From assembly GCF_947258525.1 (NCBI RefSeq), contig NZ_CAMYIP010000094.1, positions 1 to 52,107 on the forward strand: a DNA stretch of 52,107 bases, given 5' to 3'. Below, piece after piece: positions 26,474 to 33,572 of this stretch. The DNA is from an uncultured Eudoraea sp. GTDB lineage: Bacteria > Bacteroidota > Bacteroidia > Flavobacteriales > Flavobacteriaceae. Below the pieces are notes generated by a model. That model saw nothing but the letters and a program-made list of their open reading frames with translations. It was not told the DNA's origin and searched no databases. How positions within the stretch are numbered: position 1 is the stretch's first letter; each line of letters starts with the position of its first letter. The translations under genes were made by a program, and so were the position numbers.

Positions 26474-26977
26474 TTATTGCCCTATTAGTACGCCATCTGC
26501 CTCAAATGAAAATGTTTTTTCAGGTTTTATTATCCGTTCAATATCTTCCTGTGATTTGCCGGCATCTTGGGCATAATGTTTTTGATCATCAATGCTCATG
26601 AGATCCACAAAAGCAATTCCATTTACAATTACTTCCTTTCCTTCAATATCCTTAGGTACAAAAAAGCCATAATCTTTAAACTTCACCATTACTTCCTCTT
26701 CATTATTTAATTTCAGTTTCATCCAACAACCTTTAGACTTGCAAACATCCACAACCGTTCCTACAAATTTGGTTTCCAAGGTATCTGTCTCCGAAAGTGT
26801 CTTAAATTTAACTAACATTTCTCCGCTTTCAATAGCATCTTCGCCATCAATGGACTTACCAAATGAAGCATAATTCTTTTCAATTAGCACTTTTTCACTT
26901 TCGCCTGATGACTTTTGTTGATTTTTACAAGCCATTAACAGTACTAATAACACAAGTAAAATGTTAAAACTTTTCAT
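26474..26977 (-). CDS. DUF4920 lipoprotein
   Basis: A 167-aa secreted protein. The signal peptide MKSFNILLVLLVLLMAC ends at a lipobox Cys. The DUF4920 core covers about residues 38-160: VGTVVDVCKSKGCWMKLKL with a Cys pair, VMVKFKDYGFFVPKDIEGK, IVNGIAFVDLMS and HYAQDAGKS. The fold resembles OB-fold periplasmic proteins and the conserved CxxxGCW could bind a metal, but no role is established. It is divergent from ilvE and co-directional with mnmD. Confidence 0.88.
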   Translation of the reverse strand: MKSFNILLVLLVLLMACKNQQKSSGESEKVLIEKNYASFGKSIDGEDAIESGEMLVKFKTLSETDTLETKFVGTVVDVCKSKGCWMKLKLNNEEEVMVKFKDYGFFVPKDIEGKEVIVNGIAFVDLMSIDDQKHYAQDAGKSQEDIERIIKPEKTFSFEADGVLIGQ

Positions 26978-27085
26978 TATTAATAATATTTATGATTCAT
27001 CTGCAAAACTGGCGATTTTTCCTCGGAAAAAGAAGTCATTAAAGGTGATAATTGTTTAATTTTAATCCAAGAAAAAGTGATTTCA

Positions 27086-28153
27086 ATGGATACAGAAGTA
27101 AAAAATCTGATAGTGGAGAAGGCAGAATCATCTAAGATTACTGAGGTTAATTTTGATGATCTTCCTTTTGGCGCATATTTCACAGATCATATGTTTGTCT
27201 GTGATTATAGAAATGGTGTATGGGAAACGCCAAAAATAATTCCTTATCAGCCATTGCAAATGGAACCTTCTTCCAGGATATTTCATTATGGCCAGGCTGT
27301 TTTTGAAGGGATGAAGGCCTATAGAGATGACAAGGGTACTGTTTGGCTATTTAGACCTGACGAGAACTATAGACGTATAAATAAGTCCAGTGTCCGACTG
27401 GCAATGCCTGAATTTCCTGAAGAATATTTTTTTGAAGGTCTCAAGAAGCTTTTACAGTTAGACGAGAAGTGGATTAAACCTGGCGTAGGTAATTCTTTGT
27501 ATATCCGTCCTTTTGTTATTGCAACCCAAGCTGGAATAATTGCTTCTCCCTCTGAGGAGTTTAAATTTATTATTATTTGCTCTCCTGCACAATCCTACTA
27601 CGGAGGTGAAGTAAGAGTAAAGATTGCTGAAAAATTTAGCAGGGCAGCTGATGGTGGATTTGGTTTTACCAAGGCCGCCGGTAATTATGCGGGGCAGTTT
27701 TATCCAACCAACCTGGCCAAGGAAGAAGGGTTCCAACAAGTGGTTTGGACAGACGCGAATACACATGAGTACATAGAAGAAGCTGGTACCATGAATATCT
27801 TCATTCGACTGGATGATAAATTAATTACTTGCCCAACAGGGGATAGAATATTGGATGGTATAACCAGAAAAAGTATCATTGAATTGGCAAAAGACATGGG
27901 AATTGAAGTTGAAATAAGGCCCATAAAAGTGTCTGAGCTGGTAGATGGAATAAAGAATAATTCTTTAAAAGAAATGTTTGGTAGCGGAACCGCTGCTGTG
28001 ATTAATCCAATCTTGGGCTTTGGTTATAAGGGTGAACGCTTTGAGTTACCTAAAATTGAAAAATCCTATGCAACAATCCTGAAGCAAAAATTACTGGAAA
28101 TACAATATAACAAGACTGAAGATAAATTTGGATGGAGGTATAAAGTCCAGTAA
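27086..28153 (+). CDS. ilvE: Branched-chain amino-acid aminotransferase
   Basis: A 355-aa PLP enzyme that interconverts Leu, Ile and Val with their 2-oxo acids. I start it at the ATG at 27086; a GTG 9 bases upstream is in frame but less likely. The PLP lysine is K196 in FTKAAGNYAGQFYP. Other conserved parts are FHYGQAVFEGMKAYR, FRPDENYRRIN, YIRPFVIATQ, EYIEEAGTMNIFI and ILDGITRKSII. Length and motifs fit the class IV type II BCAT. It is adjacent to no other branched-chain gene and divergent from the DUF4920 gene. Confidence 0.95.
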   Translation: MDTEVKNLIVEKAESSKITEVNFDDLPFGAYFTDHMFVCDYRNGVWETPKIIPYQPLQMEPSSRIFHYGQAVFEGMKAYRDDKGTVWLFRPDENYRRINKSSVRLAMPEFPEEYFFEGLKKLLQLDEKWIKPGVGNSLYIRPFVIATQAGIIASPSEEFKFIIICSPAQSYYGGEVRVKIAEKFSRAADGGFGFTKAAGNYAGQFYPTNLAKEEGFQQVVWTDANTHEYIEEAGTMNIFIRLDDKLITCPTGDRILDGITRKSIIELAKDMGIEVEIRPIKVSELVDGIKNNSLKEMFGSGTAAVINPILGFGYKGERFELPKIEKSYATILKQKLLEIQYNKTEDKFGWRYKVQ

Positions 28154-28198
28154 TCTCCTAAAAACATAATAAACATGTGCTAAAAACTAGTACCTGTT

Positions 28199-28585
28199 TT
28201 ATTTATCCAGAATAGCCTGAATATTTGGCTTAAAATATTCCGGCCCTTTCAATACTTTCCCATCTTCCCTGTATATAGGTTTCCCATCTTTTCCTAATTT
28301 GCTCATATTGCTTCGTTGAATTTCTTCAAATACTTCCTCTATTTTATATTGCATGCCGTGTTCAAGAATTGTCCCACAGAGAATATAAAGCATATCTCCT
28401 AAAGCATCAGCTACCTCTGCCAAATCATTATTTTGTGCAGCCTCAAAATACTCTTTATTCTCCTCGTCCATAAGGTTAAATCGAAGCTTATTCTTTGCTT
28501 CACCAAGATCTGCCTTCATTTCGTGAGACACCCCAAGACCAAAAGATCTGTGAAAAATTTCTACCGAAGCAATTTTCTTTTTCAT
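28199..28585 (-). CDS. MazG-like nucleoside triphosphate pyrophosphohydrolase family protein
   Basis: A 128-aa all-alpha protein of the MazG/HisE-like NTP pyrophosphatase superfamily. The metal-binding helices are visible as EENKEYFEAAQ (ExxE) and EVADALGDMLYILCG (ExxD-like). The C-terminal strip SNMSKLGKDGKPIYREDGK is typical of the HisE-related group. It may hydrolyse house-cleaning or altered nucleotides; the substrate is unknown. It is convergent with ilvE and divergent from the small membrane protein gene. Confidence 0.85.
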   Translation of the reverse strand: MKKKIASVEIFHRSFGLGVSHEMKADLGEAKNKLRFNLMDEENKEYFEAAQNNDLAEVADALGDMLYILCGTILEHGMQYKIEEVFEEIQRSNMSKLGKDGKPIYREDGKVLKGPEYFKPNIQAILDK

Positions 28586-28587
28586 GG

Positions 28588-28595
28588 TATTTTTG
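28588..28595 (+). promoter_or_regulatory. -7 element of the 62-aa membrane protein gene
   Basis: TATTTTTG matches TAnnTTTG and lies 26 bases before the ATG at 28622. It overlaps the region just upstream of the divergent MazG-like gene. Confidence 0.4.
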
Positions 28596-28621
28596 TTTTA
28601 GTTTTGCTAAAAATAATAAAT

Positions 28622-28810
28622 ATGTTTAGCACAGGACAAGTACTATTTGCCATAGTTTTTATATTGTTATTCACATTGATCCTGATATTTTCTTATCGAA
28701 AAGACAAGAAACTTCACGCTAAAAATTATAGTGGGGTAAAATGGGTCGGGATTGTATTTGTCATATTCATAATATTCCTATTTGCGATTAAGTATATTCT
28801 TAAAAATTAA
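28622..28810 (+). CDS. Small two-helix membrane protein (62 aa)
   Basis: The frame is open from 28433, but the upstream part overlaps the MazG-like gene and is not protein-like. The ATG at 28622 gives a clean 62-aa protein. Two membrane helices (TGQVLFAIVFILLFTLILIF and WVGIVFVIFIIFLFAIKYIL) flank a basic loop (SYRKDKKLHAKNYSGVK). It resembles small conserved membrane proteins of Flavobacteriaceae. Function unknown. A TAnnTTTG box lies just upstream. Confidence 0.75.
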   Translation: MFSTGQVLFAIVFILLFTLILIFSYRKDKKLHAKNYSGVKWVGIVFVIFIIFLFAIKYILKN

Positions 28811-28890
28811 CATTATTGCTACCAACACCACAAAAATTTGGTAATTCACAACAAACTGCGTATTTCATTCGTATAATACAAGAAAAGAAG

Positions 28891-28898
28891 TAATTTTG
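28891..28898 (+). promoter_or_regulatory. -7 element of the small ORF-crcB unit
   Basis: TAATTTTG matches TAnnTTTG and sits 28 bases before the ATG at 28927. With crcB only 17 bases behind the small gene, this promoter would serve both. No fluoride-riboswitch-like structure is evident between the box and the start. Confidence 0.5.
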
Positions 28899-28926
28899 CG
28901 TTAACCAATTATATTATAATTCTAAA

Positions 28927-29106
28927 ATGACCACTTTTTTAACCATTTTTATTGTTCTAGTCATATTTAATGCTGCACTTTTGTTTTTTAGTGTAGCCAG
29001 CGCCGGACAGAGAGTAAACAAGTTAAGGAAAAGTATTTCAGAGCAATCTTTAACAAAAATTTATCCTCTGGAATTAGATTCAACCAAGTATAAAAAAGCA
29101 ATTTAG
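28927..29106 (+). CDS. Small membrane protein upstream of crcB (59 aa)
   Basis: ATG to TAG encodes 59 residues. One N-terminal membrane helix (TFLTIFIVLVIFNAALLFF) is followed by a short polar, basic tail (GQRVNKLRKSISEQ, then DSTKYKKAI). A -7 promoter element precedes it by 28 bases and crcB starts 17 bases after its stop, both supporting a real gene in the same transcript. I do not recognise the family. Confidence 0.65.
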   Translation: MTTFLTIFIVLVIFNAALLFFSVASAGQRVNKLRKSISEQSLTKIYPLELDSTKYKKAI

Positions 29107-29123
29107 TTTTTTACCTTTAGGGT

Positions 29124-29495
29124 ATGAAACAATTTTTGCTTGTTTTTATTGGTGGCGGGTTTGGTAGCTTTCTTCGTTTTGTAATTGGCAAAACTTTCAA
29201 CGATTATTTTCATAATTTTTTCCTCGGCACATTTATAGTTAATATAATTGGCTGTTTAGTAATTGGTTTTATTCTGGGTGCATCAATGAAAGGGAATCTT
29301 CTTTCAAAAGATCAAATCCTGATCCTATCTACAGGGTTTTGCGGAGGATTTACCACGTTTTCAGCATTTACATTGGAAAACCATGGATTGCTTCAATCCG
29401 GCCAATTACTGCATTTTTCTTTTTATACCTTAAGTAGTATTGCAGTTGGTGTACTCGCAGTGGTAATGGGCCTTTGGCTTGCCAGATTAATATAA
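29124..29495 (+). CDS. crcB: Fluoride ion exporter CrcB/Fluc
   Basis: A 123-aa inner-membrane channel that exports fluoride as a dual-topology dimer. Four membrane segments are visible. Signature parts are GGGFGSFLRFVIGK, GTFIVNIIGCLVIGFILG (the Asn is in the fluoride path), and STGFCGGFTTFSAFTLE with the central Na+-binding Gly-Gly-Phe-Thr-Thr-Phe-Ser motif. It is normal in length. It probably shares a transcript with the 59-aa membrane protein. Confidence 0.95.
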   Translation: MKQFLLVFIGGGFGSFLRFVIGKTFNDYFHNFFLGTFIVNIIGCLVIGFILGASMKGNLLSKDQILILSTGFCGGFTTFSAFTLENHGLLQSGQLLHFSFYTLSSIAVGVLAVVMGLWLARLI

Positions 29496-29651
29496 TATTT
29501 CTGTTTTTAGCACACCTTTTTATCCTTATTAGTTAGTTTAATTTGATTTCCTTCTATAAAAAATGGACAGGTTTAACACTTTCCTACAACTTTAGTTAAT
29601 TCTCTCCCACAAAATAATCATATATACAATTTTTTAAGTTTTTAATAACAT

Positions 29652-29723
29652 ACCCTTAAAATTAATAGGGTCTAATTAAAATAAATATAAAAATTACTCA
29701 ACCACCCCTACTTTTTTTAGGGT
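29652..29723. repeat. Pair of short inverted repeats upstream of the PII gene
   Basis: Two similar dyads: ACCCT N10 AGGGT at 29652-29671, and CCCCT N9 AGGGT at 29705-29723 (one mismatch in the left arm). Their centres are about 52 bases apart, close to five helical turns. They lie just upstream of the -7 box of the PII-amt unit and could be an operator pair. Neither is followed by a T-run, so they are not terminators. Confidence 0.4.
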
Positions 29724-29739
29724 GTTAAATTATTTAATA

Positions 29740-29747
29740 TATATTTG
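29740..29747 (+). promoter_or_regulatory. -7 element of the PII-amt unit
   Basis: TATATTTG matches TAnnTTTG and lies 25 bases before the PII ATG. No TTTG is present at the expected -33 position, where one arm of the inverted repeat at 29705-29723 lies instead, so activation by a regulator is plausible. No sigma-54 type GG-N10-GC spacing is seen. Confidence 0.5.
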
Positions 29748-29772
29748 CGCCGATCAACAATAAAATTTAAAA

Positions 29773-30111
29773 ATGAAAAAAGTTGAAGCAATTATTAGAA
29801 AATCCAAATTTGATGACGTGAAAAACGCACTTCATGAAATTGAGGTAAATTTCTTTAGTTACTGGGATGTAACTGGAGTTGGAAATGAAAAACAAGGTCA
29901 TGTCTATCGTGGTATATCATACAGTACTACAGACATCCAAAGAAGGTATCTCGAAATAGTCATATCTGACGAATTTCTTGAAAGAACCGTAAACACAGTT
30001 TTGGAAGCCGCTTATACAGGAAATGTAGGCGACGGTAAAATCTTTGTTTCCGATGTCCTGCAGGCCTATAGAATACGAACCAAAGAAAACGGCCAAGCCG
30101 GAATCAACTAA
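29773..30111 (+). CDS. glnK: PII nitrogen regulatory protein, atypical T-loop
   Basis: A 112-aa PII protein that senses ATP/ADP and 2-oxoglutarate and gates the ammonium transporter next to it. It has the B-loop NVGDGKIFV (about residues 84-92) and the C-terminal signature YRIRTKE. The T-loop differs from E. coli GlnB/GlnK: GVGNEKQGHVYRGISY replaces GFGRQKGHTELYRGAEY. Q39, a 2-oxoglutarate ligand, is therefore Glu, and the loop is one residue shorter. A Tyr at position 50 corresponds to Tyr51. The amt gene begins 27 bases downstream, the usual glnK-amt arrangement. Confidence 0.92.
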   Translation: MKKVEAIIRKSKFDDVKNALHEIEVNFFSYWDVTGVGNEKQGHVYRGISYSTTDIQRRYLEIVISDEFLERTVNTVLEAAYTGNVGDGKIFVSDVLQAYRIRTKENGQAGIN

Positions 30112-30138
30112 AAAGTAACAAACTAATACTTAAAAGAA

Positions 30139-31392
30139 ATGGAAGCAGGATTATTTACAGCAAATAATGTTTGGATGATGGTATGTACCGCCCTCGTATT
30201 TTTTATGCATACAGGGTTCGCCTTTTTAGAAATTGGCCTCACCAGACAAAAGAACACGATCAATATTCTCTTTAAAAATATCTTTATAATCACAGTAGGC
30301 CTACTACTGTATTATATAGGTGGTTTTAATTTAATGTATCCGGGATTTGAAGAAGGTTCCATGGGTATTTTCGAGTTTGCAGGTTTTGGCATTGACGCCC
30401 CGGAAAATGGGATGACTGCCGAATATGCCGACGGAGGTTATACCTGGTGGACAGATTTTCTGTTCCAGGGAATGTTTGCAGCCACGGCAGCTACAATTGT
30501 TTCAGGAGCTGTTGCGGAGCGCATTAAAATAGGTCCATTTATGATTTTCACAATCATTTATGTGGGTCTTATATATCCTATAGCAGGTTCCTGGCAATGG
30601 GGTGGCGGATTCCTTTCCACATTAGGAGGAGAAGAAGGAGGCTTTTACGATTTTGCCGGATCTACTTTAGTACATTCAGTTGGTGGATGGGGAGCTTTAA
30701 TAGCCATTTACTTATTGGGAGCCAGAATAGGCAAATTTAGTGAAGATGGTAAACCACAGGCTATCCCTGGCCATAGCATTCCTATGGCAACAGCGGGGGT
30801 ATTAATCCTATGGTTAGGCTGGTTTGGTTTTAATGGTGGCTCTGTTTTATCTGCAGACCCGGCTACTACATCTCTGGTACTTGTAACCACTTGTTTGGCG
30901 GCAGCAGCCGGTGGTGTTGGAGCAGCGATATTATCCACACTAATGTATAAGAATATGGACCTTACCATGTTCCTGAACGGAATTTTAGGAGGCCTGGTAG
31001 GTATTACCGCAGGCGCGGATCTAATGTCGCCTACCGAGGCTGTAATTATAGGTCTTATAGCTGGTGTCATAATTGTACTAGGTGTAGCCTTAATTGACAG
31101 AATTCGATTAGATGATCCTGTTGGTGCAGTTACCGTCCACCTTATATGTGGAATCTGGGGAACACTTGCAGTTGGAATATTTGGAGACCTTGCCGGAGGC
31201 CAGCAGTTAATCTATCAATTGACCGGAGTTGCCTCAGTGGGAGTATTTTGTTGCATCTCCGCCTTCATAATCATTTTTGCACTCAAGAAAACCGTAGGAA
31301 TAAGAGTTCCAAAAGAAGAAGAAATAGACGGGTTGGACTTGGCTGAACACGGAATGGACGCCTATGCCGATTTTAGAATGAGTGAACAATAA
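30139..31392 (+). CDS. amt: Ammonium transporter (Amt family)
   Basis: A 417-aa inner-membrane ammonium channel of eleven helices. Conserved parts are the start NNVWMMVCTALVFFMHTGFA, WQWGGGFLS, FAGSTLVHSVGGWGAL with the first pore His (AGSTLVHSVGG), GWFGFNGGS, and the region DPVGAVTVHLICGIWGT with the second pore His. Paired with a PII protein just upstream. The C-terminal cytoplasmic tail (EEEIDGLDLAEHGMDAYADF) is the typical PII contact site. A strong hairpin follows before the porin gene. Confidence 0.95.
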   Translation: MEAGLFTANNVWMMVCTALVFFMHTGFAFLEIGLTRQKNTINILFKNIFIITVGLLLYYIGGFNLMYPGFEEGSMGIFEFAGFGIDAPENGMTAEYADGGYTWWTDFLFQGMFAATAATIVSGAVAERIKIGPFMIFTIIYVGLIYPIAGSWQWGGGFLSTLGGEEGGFYDFAGSTLVHSVGGWGALIAIYLLGARIGKFSEDGKPQAIPGHSIPMATAGVLILWLGWFGFNGGSVLSADPATTSLVLVTTCLAAAAGGVGAAILSTLMYKNMDLTMFLNGILGGLVGITAGADLMSPTEAVIIGLIAGVIIVLGVALIDRIRLDDPVGAVTVHLICGIWGTLAVGIFGDLAGGQQLIYQLTGVASVGVFCCISAFIIIFALKKTVGIRVPKEEEIDGLDLAEHGMDAYADFRMSEQ

Positions 31393-31407
31393 TATATAGT
31401 AAAAATG

Positions 31408-31435
31408 AACGGAGCGTTTGGCAGAACGCTCCGTT
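31408..31435 (+). terminator. Intercistronic hairpin between amt and the porin gene
   Basis: A perfect 11-bp stem (AACGGAGCGTT / AACGCTCCGTT) with the 6-base loop TGGCAG, 16 bases after the amt stop. The bases after it (ATAAAACATTTTC) are not a T-run, so it may be a partial terminator or an mRNA-stabilising hairpin rather than a full stop. Confidence 0.6.
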
Positions 31436-31509
31436 ATAAAACATTTTCAATTAAATCAATTTAAATATCATTTAACGTTCTCCTCAAAAGGAAACTAAAA
31501 CATTGAATT

Positions 31510-32634
31510 ATGAAAACATTTATTAATACAAGTTACATAAAAAATCTCTTACTTTTAGCATTGTTATTGCTTGGAACAGCGTCTTTTGCTCAGGAAGAAG
31601 AGGAAGAAGAAAAAAAGAAATTTTCTTTTAGTGGATCAGCAGATGGCTACTTCAGAGCAAATTTTGATGGCCTCAACAAAGTAATACCAGACGACGCCGG
31701 TGGATCTGTTGGACCAACGGCACCCGGCACTTCATTCGCTAACAGACCTGGTTTTGCATTGGGTATGGTTAACTTAATTGGTGCTTACGAAGGTGAAAAG
31801 GTTGGTGTTGTTGTCGACTTAGTTTTTGGACCCAGAGGTGAAGAAGCAGTTTTTGGATCACCTTTTGGTTCATCAAATATTATAAACCAATTATATGTTT
31901 ACTGGAACGTTAGTGAGACTGTTACATTGACCTTTGGTAATTTCAACACTTTCCTGGGTTATGAAGTAATTTCACCAACTGGTAATTTTAACTACAGTAC
32001 GTCCTATATGTTCTCCTACGGGCCGTTTTCCCATGCTGGTATAAAAGCTGATTTTGACCTTGGGAACGACTGGTCTGCTATGGTAGCCATTATGAATCCA
32101 ACTGATTTTACTGATGTTAACCCATTTAGCGAATATTCCTTTGGTGCCCAGTTAGGGTATTCAGGCCAATTTTTAAATTTCATTTATGGAAAACAAGGGT
32201 TTAATGAAACCCTGGTTGCAGGGGTTCCTACGGAAACTGATATCAAAGGTCTTTTCCAAATTGACTATACCGGCGGTTTTGATATAGGTGAATCCTTTTT
32301 TCTTGGAATAAATGCTACTTACCAAGATACAGATGGTGTTGGCTTTTATGGTGCAGCTTTATACCCTCAGTATAGCACTTCGGATACATTTACAATCGGC
32401 TTGAGAGGAGAATATTTCAAAGAAAGTGGTGATTTTGGAGCAATAGGAACCGGACTTGAAGATTCCAGTGTATTTGCAGTAACACTAACAGGTAACCTTA
32501 CGGTTGGTGAATACCTTACATTTATTCCTGAAATCAGATTAGACAGTGCATCAGATGATGCTTTCATAAATAATAATTTAGAAGCATCAAAAAGCCTTTC
32601 CTCTTTCTTATTGGCTGCTGTTTTTGCGTTTTAG
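31510..32634 (+). CDS. Outer-membrane beta-barrel porin (BBP2/OmpL-like)
   Basis: A 374-aa outer-membrane protein. Signal peptide about residues 1-27 (LLLALLLLGTASFAQ), then an acidic/basic stretch (EEEEEEKKKFSFSGSADGYF). The barrel shows strands ending in aromatic residues and the BBP2-type segments TLTFGNFNTFLGYEVISP, SYMFSYGPFSHAGIKADF and DWSAMVAIMNPTDF. It ends in LLAAVFAF, with a terminal Phe for Bam recognition. Its place behind amt suggests that it admits small nitrogen compounds across the outer membrane; that is inference. It is followed by a bidirectional terminator. Confidence 0.85.
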   Translation: MKTFINTSYIKNLLLLALLLLGTASFAQEEEEEEKKKFSFSGSADGYFRANFDGLNKVIPDDAGGSVGPTAPGTSFANRPGFALGMVNLIGAYEGEKVGVVVDLVFGPRGEEAVFGSPFGSSNIINQLYVYWNVSETVTLTFGNFNTFLGYEVISPTGNFNYSTSYMFSYGPFSHAGIKADFDLGNDWSAMVAIMNPTDFTDVNPFSEYSFGAQLGYSGQFLNFIYGKQGFNETLVAGVPTETDIKGLFQIDYTGGFDIGESFFLGINATYQDTDGVGFYGAALYPQYSTSDTFTIGLRGEYFKESGDFGAIGTGLEDSSVFAVTLTGNLTVGEYLTFIPEIRLDSASDDAFINNNLEASKSLSSFLLAAVFAF

Positions 32635-32674
32635 ATAAAAAATTAGTTTGGTTTTGTTTAGTTAAATAAATGCC

Positions 32675-32700
32675 GGCCCTGATGGTAATTCATCAGGGCC
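32675..32700. terminator. Bidirectional intrinsic terminator
   Basis: A perfect 10-bp stem (GGCCCTGATG / CATCAGGGCC) with the 6-base loop GTAATT between the convergent porin and DUF1684 genes. It is followed by AATTTATTTT on the plus strand. Confidence 0.75.
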
Positions 32701-32708
32701 AATTTATT

Positions 32709-33365
32709 TTATTTCATTTTAAAATTTTTCACACCAGCAGTAATTTTAGTGTTCAGTATATTTCTTTTTGGGACTATAGGACAAGAATACTTCTTATTAT
32801 AAACGCAATAAGGATTGTAAGCCTGGTTAAAATCAATTACAATTGAATTTCCTTCGGGGATTTCCAAATCAAGATACCGGCCTCCGGCATAGGTCTCTTC
32901 ACCATTTGTATTATCCAAAAAAGGCAGGAAGAGGTAATCTTCATAGTCTTCTGTATCTTTCAATTCAAGGTTTTGATAAACTTCAAGACTGTATTTATTT
33001 CCATTTAGAGCGAAATGGACTATCCCGTATACCACTTCTTCGGAAAAACGTTCTGTTGTAGTAGGCATCATAAAAGGAATTGCATCCGCTGTCCGCTCCA
33101 GAGTAGCTATTACTCTAAATGAAGTATCGGGCTGAAAGAAATCCAAGCCCTCAAAATCTTTGCGATATCTGTCGGGTAAAGGAGATGTCTCAGGGTTTTG
33201 GAATTCTTCATTAAGCTTTTTCTGAAATAATAAAATCTCATTAACAAGCTCTGAATTATCCGCTTTTATATCCGAGTTTTTTGCATCGTGATATTTGCGT
33301 TTATCTTCACAAGCCAATGTGCAAAAAAATAAACAAACAAGCCAAACTAAGATATTTTTTTTCAT
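32709..33365 (-). CDS. DUF1684 lipoprotein
   Basis: A 218-aa secreted protein. I use the ATG at 33365, where the signal peptide starts (MKKNILVWLVCLFFCTLAC, lipobox Cys followed by EDK); a further ATG at 33380 is also in frame. The DUF1684 core is visible as FFQPDTSFRVIATLERT, YLFLPFLDNTNGEETYAGGRYLDL and IDFNQAYNPYCVYNKKYSCP. The last carries a conserved NPYC...CP Cys pair. Function not established. It is convergent with the porin gene and divergent from the MFS gene. Confidence 0.85.
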   Translation of the reverse strand: MKKNILVWLVCLFFCTLACEDKRKYHDAKNSDIKADNSELVNEILLFQKKLNEEFQNPETSPLPDRYRKDFEGLDFFQPDTSFRVIATLERTADAIPFMMPTTTERFSEEVVYGIVHFALNGNKYSLEVYQNLELKDTEDYEDYLFLPFLDNTNGEETYAGGRYLDLEIPEGNSIVIDFNQAYNPYCVYNKKYSCPIVPKRNILNTKITAGVKNFKMK

Positions 33366-33532
33366 AGACGCGTATTTCATTCAAAAATACAACATCTCTT
33401 TTTTTTTATATACTTTTACTTTTCAAGAATAAATTATGCATAATATGTTGATTGAAAGGACGGAAAAGGCATTCTGTACACCGGTCCACTGACCCTGCTA
33501 TGATTGAAACCAATACTATTTTATAAGCTATG

Positions 33533-33558
33533 GCCTGACGAGTATGTCGGGCTTTTTT
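33533..33558 (+). terminator. Terminator-like hairpin in the MFS leader (candidate attenuator)
   Basis: A 7-bp stem (GCCTGAC / GTCGGGC, one G-T) with loop GAGTAT is followed directly by six Ts, a textbook intrinsic terminator. It ends only 14 bases before the MFS ATG at 33573, so it lies inside the 5' leader. An upstream hairpin (GGTC CACT GACC at about 33483-33494) competes with a second pairing (GGAC... GTCC from about 33459), offering alternative folds. Confidence 0.65.
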
Positions 33559-33572
33559 ATGATTCAAACCGC

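Noticed and set aside
28433-28621. Upstream part of a 125-codon frame ahead of the 62-aa membrane protein
   Set aside because: It overlaps the MazG-like gene on the other strand and its sequence is Cys-rich and not protein-like; the promoter box at 28588 lies inside it.
28899-28926. Fluoride riboswitch ahead of the crcB unit
   Set aside because: The leader is only about 28 bases and shows no pseudoknot-forming sequence.
29740-29748. A sigma-54 type -24/-12 promoter for the PII-amt unit
   Set aside because: The GC is present at the -12 side but no GG lies 10 bases upstream of it.
33484-33500. CCACTG in the MFS leader as part of a cobalamin riboswitch
   Set aside because: The leader is too short and lacks the AGxCAGGAGACCTGCC-like core; the match is by chance.
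33504-33572. N-terminal extension of the MFS frame
   Set aside because: It contains the terminator hairpin at 33533-33558; the ATG at 33573 leaves a normal N-terminus.
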